A DNA stretch of 64,000 nucleotides from Euptelea pleiosperma (taxonomy: Eukaryota > Streptophyta > Magnoliopsida > Ranunculales > Eupteleaceae): NCBI GenBank assembly GCA_035048495.1, contig CM068541.1, positions 15,197,929 to 15,261,928 of the forward strand, given 5' to 3'. This document shows, one piece after another, positions 46,325 through 56,330 of the stretch. Position 1 is the stretch's first letter, and every line of letters begins with the position of its first letter. The translations under genes and the position numbers were made by a program. Below the pieces are notes generated by a model. That model made no database searches, was not told the DNA's origin, and saw nothing but the letters and a program-made list of their open reading frames with translations.

Positions 46325-46802
46325 ACCCCCAGGGGACCACCAAAGTGGTAGCTCAGTTGGTACGAGCTAGTATTCCAGGGCTCCAAGGTCAGGAGTTCGA
46401 GTCGTGAACATAAGTTGAAACCACTTGTGGAAGTAAAGCCTGACATTGGGCCTTGTGGATGGGCTTTGGATTTGCTGGATACTTTGGTGGGGCTGTGGTG
46501 ACGGGCTCGCCCTTCGGGCAGTAGCTATGGCTCAAACCGGATATTCTGCAGCGGGGGGGGGGGGGGGGGGGGGGGTGTAGCTCTTATGGTCACACCCAGG
46601 GAGGGTTGCTACGCTGGTCGCCCCCCTCTCCCTCCTTTTTAATCATAAAAAAAAACCTTACCCCCAGGGGAGTGGTTCAGTGCTAAGATATAGCGACTTG
46701 GGTTTGCTCCCCAAGGTCGTGAGTTCGGGACTGTGCCCCTTTGTGATAAACTGTGTTGTGTGTACGTGACGGCACACACAAAAAAAGAAAAAAGAAAAAG
46801 AC
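46325..46802 (+). mobile_element. SINE 2 (split by SINE 1), TSD AGAGATCAGTAACTT
   Basis: The perfect 15-bp repeat AGAGATCAGTAACTT lies at 46310-46324 and 46803-46817. The body (46325-46336 plus 46672-46802, about 143 bp) carries an A-box-like 'agtggttcagtgctaag', a B-box-like 'gtcgtgagttcgggac' and an A-rich tail 'aaaaaaagaaaaaag'. These are the hallmarks of a tRNA-derived SINE. Confidence 0.85.
46337..46656 (+). mobile_element. SINE 1, nested in SINE 2, TSD CTTACCCCCAGGGGA
   Basis: A-box TGGTAGCTCAGTTGG (46346-46360) and B-box region 'ggtcaggagttcgagtc' (46387-46403) are spaced as in a Pol III promoter of tRNA origin. A 320-bp body ends in an A-run. The perfect 15-bp duplication CTTACCCCCAGGGGA lies at 46322-46336 and 46657-46671. 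The body includes a 23-bp poly-G tract (46553-46575). Confidence 0.88.
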
Positions 46803-46811
46803 AGAGATCAG

Positions 46812-46885
46812 TAACTTGGTGAAGGAGGGTATTGAACCCAGGTCTATGGTATAGATGACCCACAAACTTCACCAACTAAGCATAC
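46812..46885 (-). mobile_element. tRNA-derived repeat, minus strand
   Basis: On the minus strand 'gcttagttggtgaag' (A-box-like) is followed by 'ctgggttcaataccct' (B-box GGTTCAATACC) at tRNA-like spacing. It lacks a complete cloverleaf, so it is a SINE head, not a tRNA gene. SINE 2 inserted at its edge. Confidence 0.6.
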
Positions 46886-47016
46886 TACTAGTACCTTCTC
46901 ATGTTTTTGGCTTTAAAATTATATAGATTATTCACATGTTTTATAAACCACATATGTACCACACCCGATAAACAGAATATTTATTGGATTTGGTATTTGA
47001 GTCCATTTGCTTTTTA

Positions 47017-47158
47017 TTAGTTGGTGGTGGACACAAGGCATTTGCCAAAATCGGGGGTGAGTGGCTGAGATCTACATCTAGTTGTGGGATAAGATCTCGG
47101 CCCTTCTTTATTGAAGCCTATAAGTGGGAGAGACAACTGAGATACCTTATTATATAGA
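47017..47158 (-). mobile_element. Short Helitron-like element, copy C
   Basis: Shares 'tttgccaaaatcgggggtgagtggctgagat' and 'gataagatctcggcccttc' with copies A and B. Reverse complemented, it starts TCTATATAATAAGG after a host A. Its other end is eroded. Confidence 0.5.
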
Positions 47159-47159
47159 T

Positions 47160-47395
47160 TTTGCATATAAATGCAACACAATATCTTAAAGATTTAGCTA
47201 AAACTTTCGAGAAATCCTCTTAGATTTGAAAGTCATAATCACGTTTCCAAAACATCTTTTTGAACCACAATAAAATCCTCAAATTTTACAATTGCATATG
47301 CATTCATGTTTGTAACTGGTCATAAAAATAAGTGGTTCGGCCGAATCCATATTTTAAAGCATTGCTCGTGAAATCGGGCATAAGGTGATCTATCG
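47160..47395. other. Unclassified spacer
   Basis: AT-rich, no frame and no repeat ends recognised. Confidence 0.5.
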
Positions 47396-47399
47396 CAGC

Positions 47400-47580
47400 A
47401 GAACTTAGATGAGAGATGATCCATCTTCGTTTATGATGATGGACTACAGTGTGAGCCACGTGGCAAACCCTTAGAGACAATTGGTCTCATCGATTTTTGG
47501 GTCATTCCTATTGGACCTACATACCAAAAATCAGCCTGATTAGTGATTTATAACCTTTGGATCTGAGTACTGATATTCGC
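47400..47580. repeat. GGTCAGTGG-family copy
   Basis: Contains 'gtgagccacgtggcaaaccc', 'agagacaattggtctcatcg', 'attggacctacataccaaaaa' and 'tcagcctgattagtgattta'. A diverged copy of the family, here including both halves. Confidence 0.6.
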
Positions 47581-47599
47581 TCAAAAGTACTTATTTTAA

Positions 47600-50500
47600 G
47601 CCATTATCCTTATAGCGATGTCGTATTCTCCTACGCAAAACTTGTCTTTTCATCGACTTTTTCACGTAAGAGTTTCTTCCAATGCGTAGAGCGCAATCTT
47701 TAAACGAAAATCGACTATTTGCATGAAATATACGCATTTCGGATAGTCTAGATATGAAGCCGTTTTGATTAAGTCTCATTACGTGCTTTTCTCTCGCAGG
47801 AAACCCAATCGGGCGATTTTAGAGACTTGCGGGCCCACGATCAACCATAGAAACCTAATATCAAAGCTTAAGGAGTCAACAAGCTATGACAAGAAGATAC
47901 CGGCCAAGTACGGGTCAAGTGAGAGGATTGTAGAGCCAGATAAAGAACCAAGAGAGAGGAAAAGCTGAAGACCAAGAGACGAGCTAAAGTGATTCAAAGC
48001 CGCACCAACTGACATAAAATGACGGTTTACGTAATTGATGAAACTGACTGAAGATTACATTGAAGATCAGGGTTTATGACCCTCCGCCAGCTCTTTTGCC
48101 TTTATTTTGTATTATTTTCTCTCTCATCTCTCTTAATTCTCTCTCCATCTCTCTAGACTCTAATATATAACCCGTAGATCATCTCATCCTACCATTAGAT
48201 CCCCAGATCTACCATCCGATCCCCCTCTCCATGATCGAATTGCCTATATCTCACCATCCGATCCTTAGATCGATCATCCTAACCCTCCGATTTCCATCAT
48301 CTAACCTCAGATCTTCTCTCCTCCAGCTCTATTCCATCTTACGTGGCTTTTCCACCGTTAGATCTTCTATTGGACCGTTGGATCTCTCTAGATCTAATGA
48401 TTCTCTTATCTGGGTCATCCACTCTATCATGGCCCATTATCCTACTGGTCCACTAGCTCACCTAACTTTAGGTCCATCATCATGGCGGCTGATTGGATGA
48501 CATGTGGCATGCTTAGTATTGGCCCAAAAGGCTCATTATTCTCCTGGGCCCAATATCATATGGCCAAGCCTTCAATGATGGCCCACTAACATTGCATAAA
48601 TTCCTTGGCCCATAGCTACGGCCCTTGGCCCGAAACTCACTTACTAGCCACCGGCTGACACGTAGCATGCTCAATTCACCCAGGGGCCCATTATCCTTCT
48701 TTCCCTATGGTCCACAAATGGACTACGAGCCAATAGCCCGAATCCAATAACCCAATAACCTCATGGCCCAAAGCCCATTCATTAGAAGCCCACACCACCT
48801 TTGCTTGAGAGAGAAATGGTCTTCACGAGACCAATTCTCCTTCAACCTCTCCAACTAATTCCACAATTCTCTCTCCTAGTCACTATTCTCTCCTAAAACT
48901 ATAAGAGGAACCCACGGTTCCTTGAGAAGTTTGGTTCCCTCCCCCTTTCAACCTCCTACCTCTCTTCCCCTCTCATCCCTTTCCTCTATCAATTACTAGT
49001 GGTTGTCGTTTGCTCCTCCTTGAGCAACCGGACTGCCCTTGCACACCACCTTCTCACTTACCACAACCTTGCAACATCTTCTTGGAGCTCTTTTCCTTCA
49101 CGGGTTGTCCGTGAGCGCACCACAACAGCCCAAACGGCTGGTTCCCTCCTTCACTTTTCTCTTCCCTTCTTTTCTTAACCTCTCTCCTTTCTTGGGTTCG
49201 TCTGTCTGCTAGACAGTGAAAGAGGTGGATTGTGTGACAGCCACTCACCTCTTTAACGTCTCATGCCATCACCATTTGCACCATACATTCTTCTCCATTG
49301 AATCCGGCGAGAAGCTCGCCGGATCTACCACCTTCCAAAGTCTGCAACGTGGTGTTGCAGATCTCAACCCCCTCTCCTTTACGCGGTCTGCCTGTGCAAA
49401 CCCAACACCACTATCAACCCAGCAAACAGCACCTCATCTCCTTCTTCTTCCTCCTTCCCACTGGAGTTGCAGATTTGCAACTCCGGCTTGCTGTTGCAGG
49501 TGCGTTTGCTGTCGTAGTTGCAGCATAGCTTGCTGCTGCAGTCACCACAGTAGCACCAGCTACTGCCCCTCCTCCCTTCTTCCTCTTCTTCTCCCAACGA
49601 ACCCACAACTTGGTTCATCTCTCCTTCAGTTTACCGGCTGCAACCACCACGAAACCGCTGCACATCATACCAATCCATTTGCAGCAGACAACCACCACGC
49701 TCCCACCATTAAAGCTGTCCTTCTCCATGCACGATCATCACCACACCGTCCCCTTCTTCCTTCTCCTCTCTGTCTTCTTAGTAGAGATCTTCTTCTCCCC
49801 ACAATTTCTTGATCTCCTTCATCACCAAACCTGCAACTGAAGCTCAACTCCGGTGACCTCCATGGATTCCGGCGCAACCTGCAAGATCTCTATCATGAAT
49901 TGTCTTCGGTAAGTGCAGTGGCAAGTCTACCTGCTCACTCGGTTCTGCTACCCCAGTCACCACGAGCAGCAACCTCTTTAGCAGGTTTTCCACTTCTTCT
50001 CACCGTCAACACCTGTTTTCACGGTGCATGTGAACCCGGTTATTCCTTCTAGCAGCCACACATTAGCAGCTCATCAACGTCTGCTCCTCCACTGGGTTCA
50101 TCCTCATTGCTCCCTTGCTTGCATGCCGTTGTAGGACTGATCCCATTCAGCTCCTCCCCGAGCCACTACATACCACCAATCTTGCTTCTCCACATTTGCT
50201 GCCCTCTCCTCAGTGCACCTTTTATCTTCAACACCGAACGTCCACCTGCAAGCACTCCTAGCAGCTAGTATCTGTGCATGCACCCACGTAAGCATAAGAT
50301 CCATGTGGCCGATGCAAACCTTTGGTAAGTTCATGGTGAGATCCTTCTTTCTCTCTCTTCTTTCTTTCTTTCTCTAAAATTCTCAAACTTTCTCTCTCTA
50401 AGTCTTACTTCTCTCTCTACTTATTTCTCTCTCTAGAACCTATATTTCTGTCTCTAGATTCTAGATTTTCTCTCTCTACCTCGTTTCTCTCTCGAGTTCA

Positions 50501-50900
50501 TTTAATTGCTTTTATTTTAAGTTAGATTTATTTAATTGTTTGCAATAGTTGTTGATTCAAGGCTTGTAATTGACATTCTATTTTTGATTAATTAATGCAT
50601 TTTATTTCAATCATTGTTATGTTTTAATCATTATTCTAGTAGATTTTCATCAAACTAAAAAATGAATTTTTAATTATCCACTTTCTTCTCTCATTCTCAC
50701 CTCTCCGATGTTTTAAGTAATTTTCGTTAATTTGTTCTTTATTTTGCCCTCACCCCGAGTGCGGACGATATCCGACACGAGCCACTGTGCAAGTCTGCAT
50801 TTTTGCAGATTAAGTGAACCAATTCGAAGAAATTACAAATATTGTTGAGATCTAGGGTTTCCGTAACCAACGACGCGGAAAAAACCTACTTTCAAGTACA
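47600..50900. other. 3.3 kb of pyrimidine-rich DNA, no supported gene
   Basis: Repeated themes are 'ggcccattatc' and 'accatccgatcc' (48130-48800) and 'ctctctctag' clusters (48120-48165, 50345-50500). The longest frame (49216-49812, 198 codons) is rich in His, Ser, Thr, Leu, Pro and Cys, follows the CT bias and shows no domain. 'gtaagt' donor-like sites occur at 49909 and 50323. The whole could be a long LTR or a retroelement leader, but I found no TG/CA pair, primer site or internal coding region. Confidence 0.4.
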
Positions 50901-50919
50901 CGGTTAAAAATCTTTAATC

Positions 50920-51262
50920 AGGCTACGTTGGTCCACCTATAAATGGGCCAAACATCAATACGGTCGGCGGTCTCCAAGAGTTCGCCACGTAGTTCATAAT
51001 TAGAAAAGCTTTCAAATATTGAAAGGGCTGAGATGTAAGAAGCTATTGTTACTCACGGCTGCCATTTGGGCCCACTGACCGCATGAATGTTTAGCCCACC
51101 CCTTGGTAGACATTCATGCAAAAATGAGCTTTTTGATGATTTTTAGCAGTTGGTTTTAGTACTTAAATGGTCGAATCCAAGTAAAAAGAACTAAATTCTA
51201 ATGGCTAGATTACCAATCAGGATGATTTTTGGTGTTTATATCCACCAAGGGATAGGCTAAAC
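50920..51262. repeat. GGTCAGTGG-family element, left part
   Basis: Two adjoining copies: 50925-51005 ('taatcaggctacgttggtcc', 'cggtcggcggtctccaagag') and the inverted 51040-51130 ('tgttactcacggctgcc', 'cccactgaccgcatgaatg'), then 'accaatcaggatgatttttgg'. It continues at 51628-51710 after the hAT-like insertion. Confidence 0.6.
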
Positions 51263-51627
51263 CATGGTATAAAAATGGTTATAATGAAAATAATGGCTGT
51301 TATAACAGATTCGGACCTCCCCCGTTACCTTATGTACCGTTTTAATGCTCAGAAAATAATGGCGGTTATTTTCCGTTATAACAAAAATAACGACCACTAT
51401 TTTCTAAAAAAAAAACCATTATTGTCTGTTATATTTCTTTTTTTGTTTCACGTTATAAATTTTATTCAAAATTTGAAACGTAAATTTTGAATTTTAGCAT
51501 CATTTCTTTTCCATTATTTTTCCCTTTTTACGTTTTTGCCTGTGCGTTACAATCCGTTATAACGGCCATTGCACAGAAAACACAGTAACGCCTCCAGCCT
51601 GTTATACCATTATAAAGGCCTTGCTTG
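51263..51627. mobile_element. hAT-like MITE with GTTATAACG words, TSD GGCTAAAC
   Basis: The left end is CATGGTATAAAAATGG. The right end, reverse complemented, begins CAAGCAAGGCCTTTATAATGG. GGCTAAAC flanks it at 51255-51262 and 51628-51635. The interior has 'gttataacggccattg', 'ttccgttataac' and 'gtaccgttttaat'. It inserted into a GGTCAGTGG-family repeat, whose sequence becomes continuous when the insertion is removed. Confidence 0.8.
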
Positions 51628-51871
51628 GGCTAAACATCCATGTGGTCAGTGGGTCACAGGGCTGCGGTGAGTAACAAAAATGTACTAGCTCACACTCAGC
51701 TAAAAGGCTTTCCATAGCTTGTTCAACTTTTTTCCATAGTGAAATCAATTGAAATTGAAAGATTTCAAATTTTCCTGTAGGGTTGTCAAGATAAATGTGT
51801 AATGAGAGCAGCTAGCGCTTATGAGCAAAGCTTTTGTTGGATGCATTTGAGTTGAGAACAACTGGCGCTTA

Positions 51872-52263
51872 AGAGCATCTCCAGCACATCCTCATCTTCG
51901 TTCTCTAAGCCAAAGTTAAGAGAAAAGCTCCCAAATTCGTCCTCATTTAGGAACACTAATTTCCTCGCTTTTTTGAAGGTTAGTTAAAAAAAACTCTACA
52001 CCCCGCCAATATTAGCGAAATGCCTCATTCGTCGTATCTTCCTGCCATTTAAAATCTTACCATTTTACCTTTATGCAAGTACAAATACGTGCAATGATCA
52101 AAAGTTGTTTTATAATTTAATGACGAAGTAATATTTTTTTGTTTTTTGCTATTGTGAAGAAGCAAATGGAGATAACACCTTGTTGTTAAAGTTCTCATCG
52201 GTAAAAAGGGCTGATTGTGATTCAAATATGGCAAAAGGGAAGATGACGTGGTAGACATGCTCT
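51872..52263. mobile_element. AGAGCATCTCC-type MITE upstream of the ankyrin gene
   Basis: The left end is AGAGCATCTCCAGCA and the right end, reverse complemented, is AGAGCATGTCTACCACG. 392 bp, AT-rich, no coding capacity. 'AGAGCATCTCCA' termini are widespread among plant MITEs. The target duplication (TTA/AAA) is not convincing. Its right end is 66 bp before the ankyrin ATG. Confidence 0.55.
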
Positions 52264-52329
52264 AAAAGTAAACTTTTCCACCCACATCCACACAATCAAG
52301 ACTACAACGACGTCGGGCAAAAGGTTTCC

Positions 52330-52921
52330 ATGCAGATGGATTCTAAATTATATCAGGCTATCATATCAGGAGACATGCCTGGCCTCGAGCAATTTGAATC
52401 AAATCTCCATCTCCAACGGACTGCCGCGGAGAATACGGCCCTTCATGTTGCAGTGCAATTCAAACAAGAAGAATGTGTAAAAAGGATCCATGACCGATGT
52501 CCATCACTGTTATGGTGTTTAAATTCGATAAACGACACTCCATTACATATCGCGATAAGATTAGGATTTCGTGATATAGCTAAGCTTCTCATTGATCGTG
52601 CGGAACCACCACACAAAGATATCGAAAGCGGAAGAATTGAACCACTTGAACCACTACCAAGAACGGTAAATATTGATAAAGACAAGGACTTGCACAAGGC
52701 CGTTCGAAATGATCACATTGAAATAGTGAAGTTGTCGACTGAAGCAGATCCTAATTTTCCATATCTCACTAATAAAGCTGGTGAGACTCCACTTTACTTG
52801 GCTGCCAAGCAAGGTTGGGGAGACGTCGTGGATCACATCTTACAAACATTTCCATCCTTTGCTCACGGCGGCCCTGATGGTACGACTGCTTTGCATGGAG
52901 CAATAATGAGTGACAGTCCAG
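52330..52921 (+). CDS. Ankyrin-repeat protein, first exon (ACD6/ITN1-like)
   Basis: The frame starts MQMDSKLYQAIISGD (the second Met, at 52336, fits the family's usual 'MD..LY.A' opening equally well). About 197 residues of ankyrin repeats follow: 'ENTALHVAVQFKQEECV' (about 35), 'NDTPLHIAIRLGFRDIAKLL' (70), 'DKDLHKAVRNDHIEIVKL' (118), 'GETPLYLAAKQGWGDVVDHI' (151) and 'GTTALHGAIM' (184). It breaks at CCA G|GTAATT, a consensus donor in phase 1. Family members are plasma-membrane ankyrin proteins with a C-terminal PGG membrane domain that act in defence and stress signalling. That part is not visible in the next 2.2 kb, which is repeat DNA, and beyond lies an L1. The locus is therefore a first exon with a very long intron or a truncated pseudogene. 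'KLSTEADPN', lacking the usual LL, hints at decay. Confidence 0.75.
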
Positions 52922-53139
52922 GTAATTGCAAAACTACCTTAAGTAGACATAATTATAGCAACACATGATTGAATTAAGACAAAAATTAAATAACGACTTA
53001 CGAATATTCTTGTTAATCGGGTATTTTTGACATGCCTCCGTAGGTTTGAGAATATATAGGGTGAAAGTTTCTTTGAACAAGACACTTTTCGACCCAGATA
53101 ATTAGTGGCCCTACCTAACACAATTTTCAGGGCGCACCC

Positions 53140-53900
53140 ACTATCGGCATGGATATTTAGTCCGCCCCTTGGTGGATATACAGATTACAAACCAAAAAAT
53201 CAGCTTGGTTTAGGGTTTCTAACCGTTGGACAGAGTATCAAAAAAAAAAAACATGCTTGAATGAGATGGCTAGAATCACTCCTCAAAAGTGCTAACGGCT
53301 AGAGAAAACCAATGAAGGTGATTTTTGGTGGGTATATCCACTAAGGTTACATGAACATCCATGTGGTCAATGTGCCAAAAAACATGCCGTCATAGGGATA
53401 CGAAGGGCCACTGGATCGACTGGTTCAAAACCCAGCTGGAGCAAACAAAATTCCAGATAGGGTTGTCTCCTTCACTATTGATTTTAACAAAGTAAATAAA
53501 ATAACTAAATTACCCCTGCGTGTGATTATAAAAACAATTGTAATTCTACCTCCTCAAGTTAAACTTTCTCAAATGGAGGGAGGCATTTTCTAATTTTTTT
53601 GAATTTAGGGTGGCATGTCAAATTTTAGATGTTCGGCACCTCGCCTTGAGAAGAGGCCAGTTTTGGTCAGGAGCAGCTGTGTGAGCCACGTGGCACTCTT
53701 AGAGACTACTGAGCCGGTGGATTTGAGTGATTTTAAATATTTTCAGTCATGGGATTCGAGGATTACTCAACTCAAATCCAACGACTAAAAATTACTTATT
53801 GAATTGCTTTTTGGTCAGAAGGTCAAAGGATTGGCAAACATCCATACGGTCAGTGGTCTCTTTAATATTTGCCACGTGCCTTATACAGTGATCAAAACTG
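53140..53900. repeat. GGTCAGTGG-family copies
   Basis: Fragments at 53140-53250 (inverted), 53290-53390 and 53680-53890 share 'cagcttggtttagggtttctaaccgttgga', 'catccatgtggtcaatg', 'gtgagccacgtggcac' and 'catacggtcagtggtctct'. Between them, 53400-53640 has nothing recognisable. Confidence 0.55.
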
Positions 53901-53920
53901 GACTTAATCAACAGATGCAA

Positions 53921-54093
53921 ATCTGGTCTGCAACTGTTTGCAGACTTAAAAGTTTGCAAACAGTGAGAGTCCTGTTGGATGTCCTTAAGAAATATGTTAT
54001 TTCAATGTTTTCAAAAAAAATATTTTATAAATTAAAAACACATTTTTCAAGGAGCATTCAATGGTGGATACAGTTTTTGCATACTAGATTTGT
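53921..54093. mobile_element. TTTGCATAC-family MITE
   Basis: Left 'gatgcaaatctggtctgcaa' and right 'tttgcatactagatttgtcc' are inverted. The internal blocks 'gttggatgtccttaagaaat' and 'aaaaacacatttttcaagg' match the 43046 copy. About 173 bp. Confidence 0.65.
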
Positions 54094-54149
54094 CCTCAAT
54101 AGAGCTGTATAACGAATAAATCTTTGATGACACACGTCTTTGATGAAAG

Positions 54150-54425
54150 ACTCTCATGGATGTCCATACGGACCACGTGGCACGTTTTTACCGACCGCCG
54201 ACCATCCCTTGTAGACCTGCATAGTAAAAGTAGTCCGATTAACGATATTTCACTGTTGGATTTTATTCTTTTGATGAATTGATTTTTAACAGTGGAAGTC
54301 AAACGTTATTTTTGGGATACTTAGATTACCGGTTAGAAATCACAATCAAGTTGATTTTTGGTCCGTAGGTCCAACTATGGATGGCCCAAACATCTATATG
54401 GTCAGTGTTCTCTAAGATTGTACCT
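54150..54425. repeat. GGTCAGTGG-family copies
   Basis: An inverted piece at 54160-54260 ('ggaccacgtggcacg', 'gtagacctgcatag') and a direct piece at 54330-54425 ('aatcacaatcaagttgatttttgg', 'tatggtcagtgttctctaag'). Confidence 0.55.
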
Positions 54426-54434
54426 AGACCTGTC

Positions 54435-54680
54435 AACAGATACTTATCGAACCGAATATGGGTATGTTCGAATTTGAATTCAAAAAAAAAAAAAAGTGGT
54501 ATCTCGAAAAAAATAAGTGGTATCTGAATTCGAATTCAAATCTGACAACTAAAAGTCAAATTTGAATTTGATTTGGTTATCGGATATCTGAAAAATATCC
54601 GATTCGAACGATAAGTAAATCGGATACGAATGTTATCCGAAATCTAATAATTTAATTTGAATTTTATTATCGAATAGTCA
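54435..54680. repeat. TCGGATATCCGA-word element
   Basis: Words such as TCGAATTTGAATTC, GAATTCGAATTC, TCGGATATC and ATATCCGA recur in both orientations over about 240 bp, with a short A-run in the middle. It has the same style as the other palindrome-word elements. The ends are not resolved. Confidence 0.5.
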
Positions 54681-55164
54681 ATTCTCCGAAACCCTAACTA
54701 CAAAGAGTTCCAAAACAAGAAACCAAAATCCAGTAAAAATGGACTATAGTTTCAAATTATCTTGAGAATCTATCGACGGTCTTCGTTACTGAGCTACGCA
54801 GATAGTGGAAGGAGGGTTTCACGAAGCTCTGAGGCTTTTAGGACTCAAGTGATGGCCATTATAGTTTTGTAGATGGATTCAAGCCTTTAGAGCTCTTCTA
54901 CTAAACAAGAAGAAGCCCTAGAATCATGGTGAAGCTCATCAAAGCTACTTCTTTTTAGGGTTTGTTGTGCTATGCTACTTTGAGCAAGGCTATCATCATC
55001 TCTATAAGCAAAGATCGAAAGCGAATCGAATTGAAAATTGGGGCATCAACAAATTGATTCCCAGAGATGGTTGTAGAGATTTGAGCAATTCCAGTAATGG
55101 AGTCGCTTTCGAGATAAGCTACCTCTTCTTCTCCACTTTTTGCTCTAAGGTTCTTTGAGCCTCC
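54681..55164. other. Spacer without supported gene
   Basis: A 63-codon frame (54967-55158) lacks a domain. Nothing else recognised. Confidence 0.5.
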
Positions 55165-55199
55165 TCTGAGGCTTTCTTTTTTTCTTTATAAGGTAAAAT

Positions 55200-56330
55200 T
55201 TTATTAAAAATGAAGGAGAACTACAAAGACAAGAAGGAGGCCTAAAAAAACAAAACAGTAGCAAAAACAACAAGGAAGACTCCTTAGTACTCCTTAGCAT
55301 GATGGAATCCCAGTAGAAGACCAAATCCTCAAAGGCAATCCCCTTGCACTCCTCAAACAGCTAGGACCATAAAAAGATGAGGGGTTGATAGACAGCAATA
55401 TGTCAAAGCTATAAGCCTCTTTGTCCTTGAAGACCATATTGTTCCTCTCCTTTTACAAACCCCACCAAAAAGCGAAGGGAAAAATGCTCCACAATCTCTG
55501 GCCACATGGAGGGAGGCTGGGGGTAGTCTAGCTGTGCATACTCTCCATGACGTATTTGGCAAGCACCCAAGAGATCCCAAAGGAACAGAAGAAGGTACTC
55601 CAAACCTCTCAAGCAACCTTGCAATGTAGCGGGAGGTAGTTCACTGATTTTCCCACTTCTTTGCACATAACACAATAATTAACTAACACCCTATTCCTTC
55701 TGATCAGGTTGTCCACCATGAGAATTCTACCCAAAGAAGCGCAGTACACGAAGAACGTGACTTTAGAAGGAATCTTCGGCCCCCAAATCCTAGTAATAGG
55801 GAGTCCATGACTCTAGGAGATATGAGAAGTCGTCGGCGAAGACCTCCAAGCCTTGTCCAACGTTACGTAGAAGGAACTAACTGAAAATCTCCCATCTGAA
55901 TTGCCCACCCAACAGATGACATCCGCCTTAGCTCTATCTACATAGGTATTGCTCAACCTGTGGAGGAGATCTGCCAATGTGGAGATTTCCAAATCATTCA
56001 AATTTTGTCTATATCCAAAGTCTCAGGTGACTTCTTTCCCATCCCCACGAAGAAACTCAGCACATAGCTGAATTTTTTAACTGAGATAGAATACGGGAAG
56101 GTAGGGAAGACTTCCTTGAGAGCCTTATCGTCGCACCAAACATCCCACAAAAAATGAACCCTATCGCATGTGTTTACTTTGAACCGAATGGCCTTGATTA
56201 GAAGAGACTTCAAAATGCCTTTCCAAACTCCACAGCCGTACGGAGTTTTAATTGCCTTACCGAACAAGCCTGTAGGCTCAATCCCGTGTTTGGCAACGAT
56301 GACTTTCCTCCATAAACTACTATCCTCCAT
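55200..56330 (-). pseudogene. L1 post-RT segment with zf-RVT domain
   Basis: Shifting frames on the minus strand give 'EDSSLWRKVIVAKHGI' (56330-56280), 'GVWKGILKSL' and 'GDGVHFLWDVWCDD' type blocks, then 'WVGNSDGRFSVSSFY' (about 55910-55865), 'RIWGPKIPSKVTFFVYCASL' (55795-55735), 'LIRRNRVLVNYCVMC' and a final 'LHC' (the zf-RVT Cys/His set). 'VCKRRGTIWSS' near 55440 corresponds to the closing 'W..W.ERN..FE' block. The zf-RVT domain follows the polymerase in plant L1 ORF2 and probably aids RNA binding. Several frameshifts make it non-functional. Confidence 0.75.

Noticed and set aside
46337..46404. A tRNA gene
   Set aside because: A and B boxes are present, but the sequence does not fold into a full cloverleaf. 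It has a 320-bp body, poly-A tail and target duplication, so it is a SINE.
49216..49812. 198-codon open frame as a gene
   Set aside because: Its His/Ser/Thr/Pro/Cys-rich composition follows the CT bias of the surrounding 3 kb. It has no domain or splice structure, and shifted frames are equally open.
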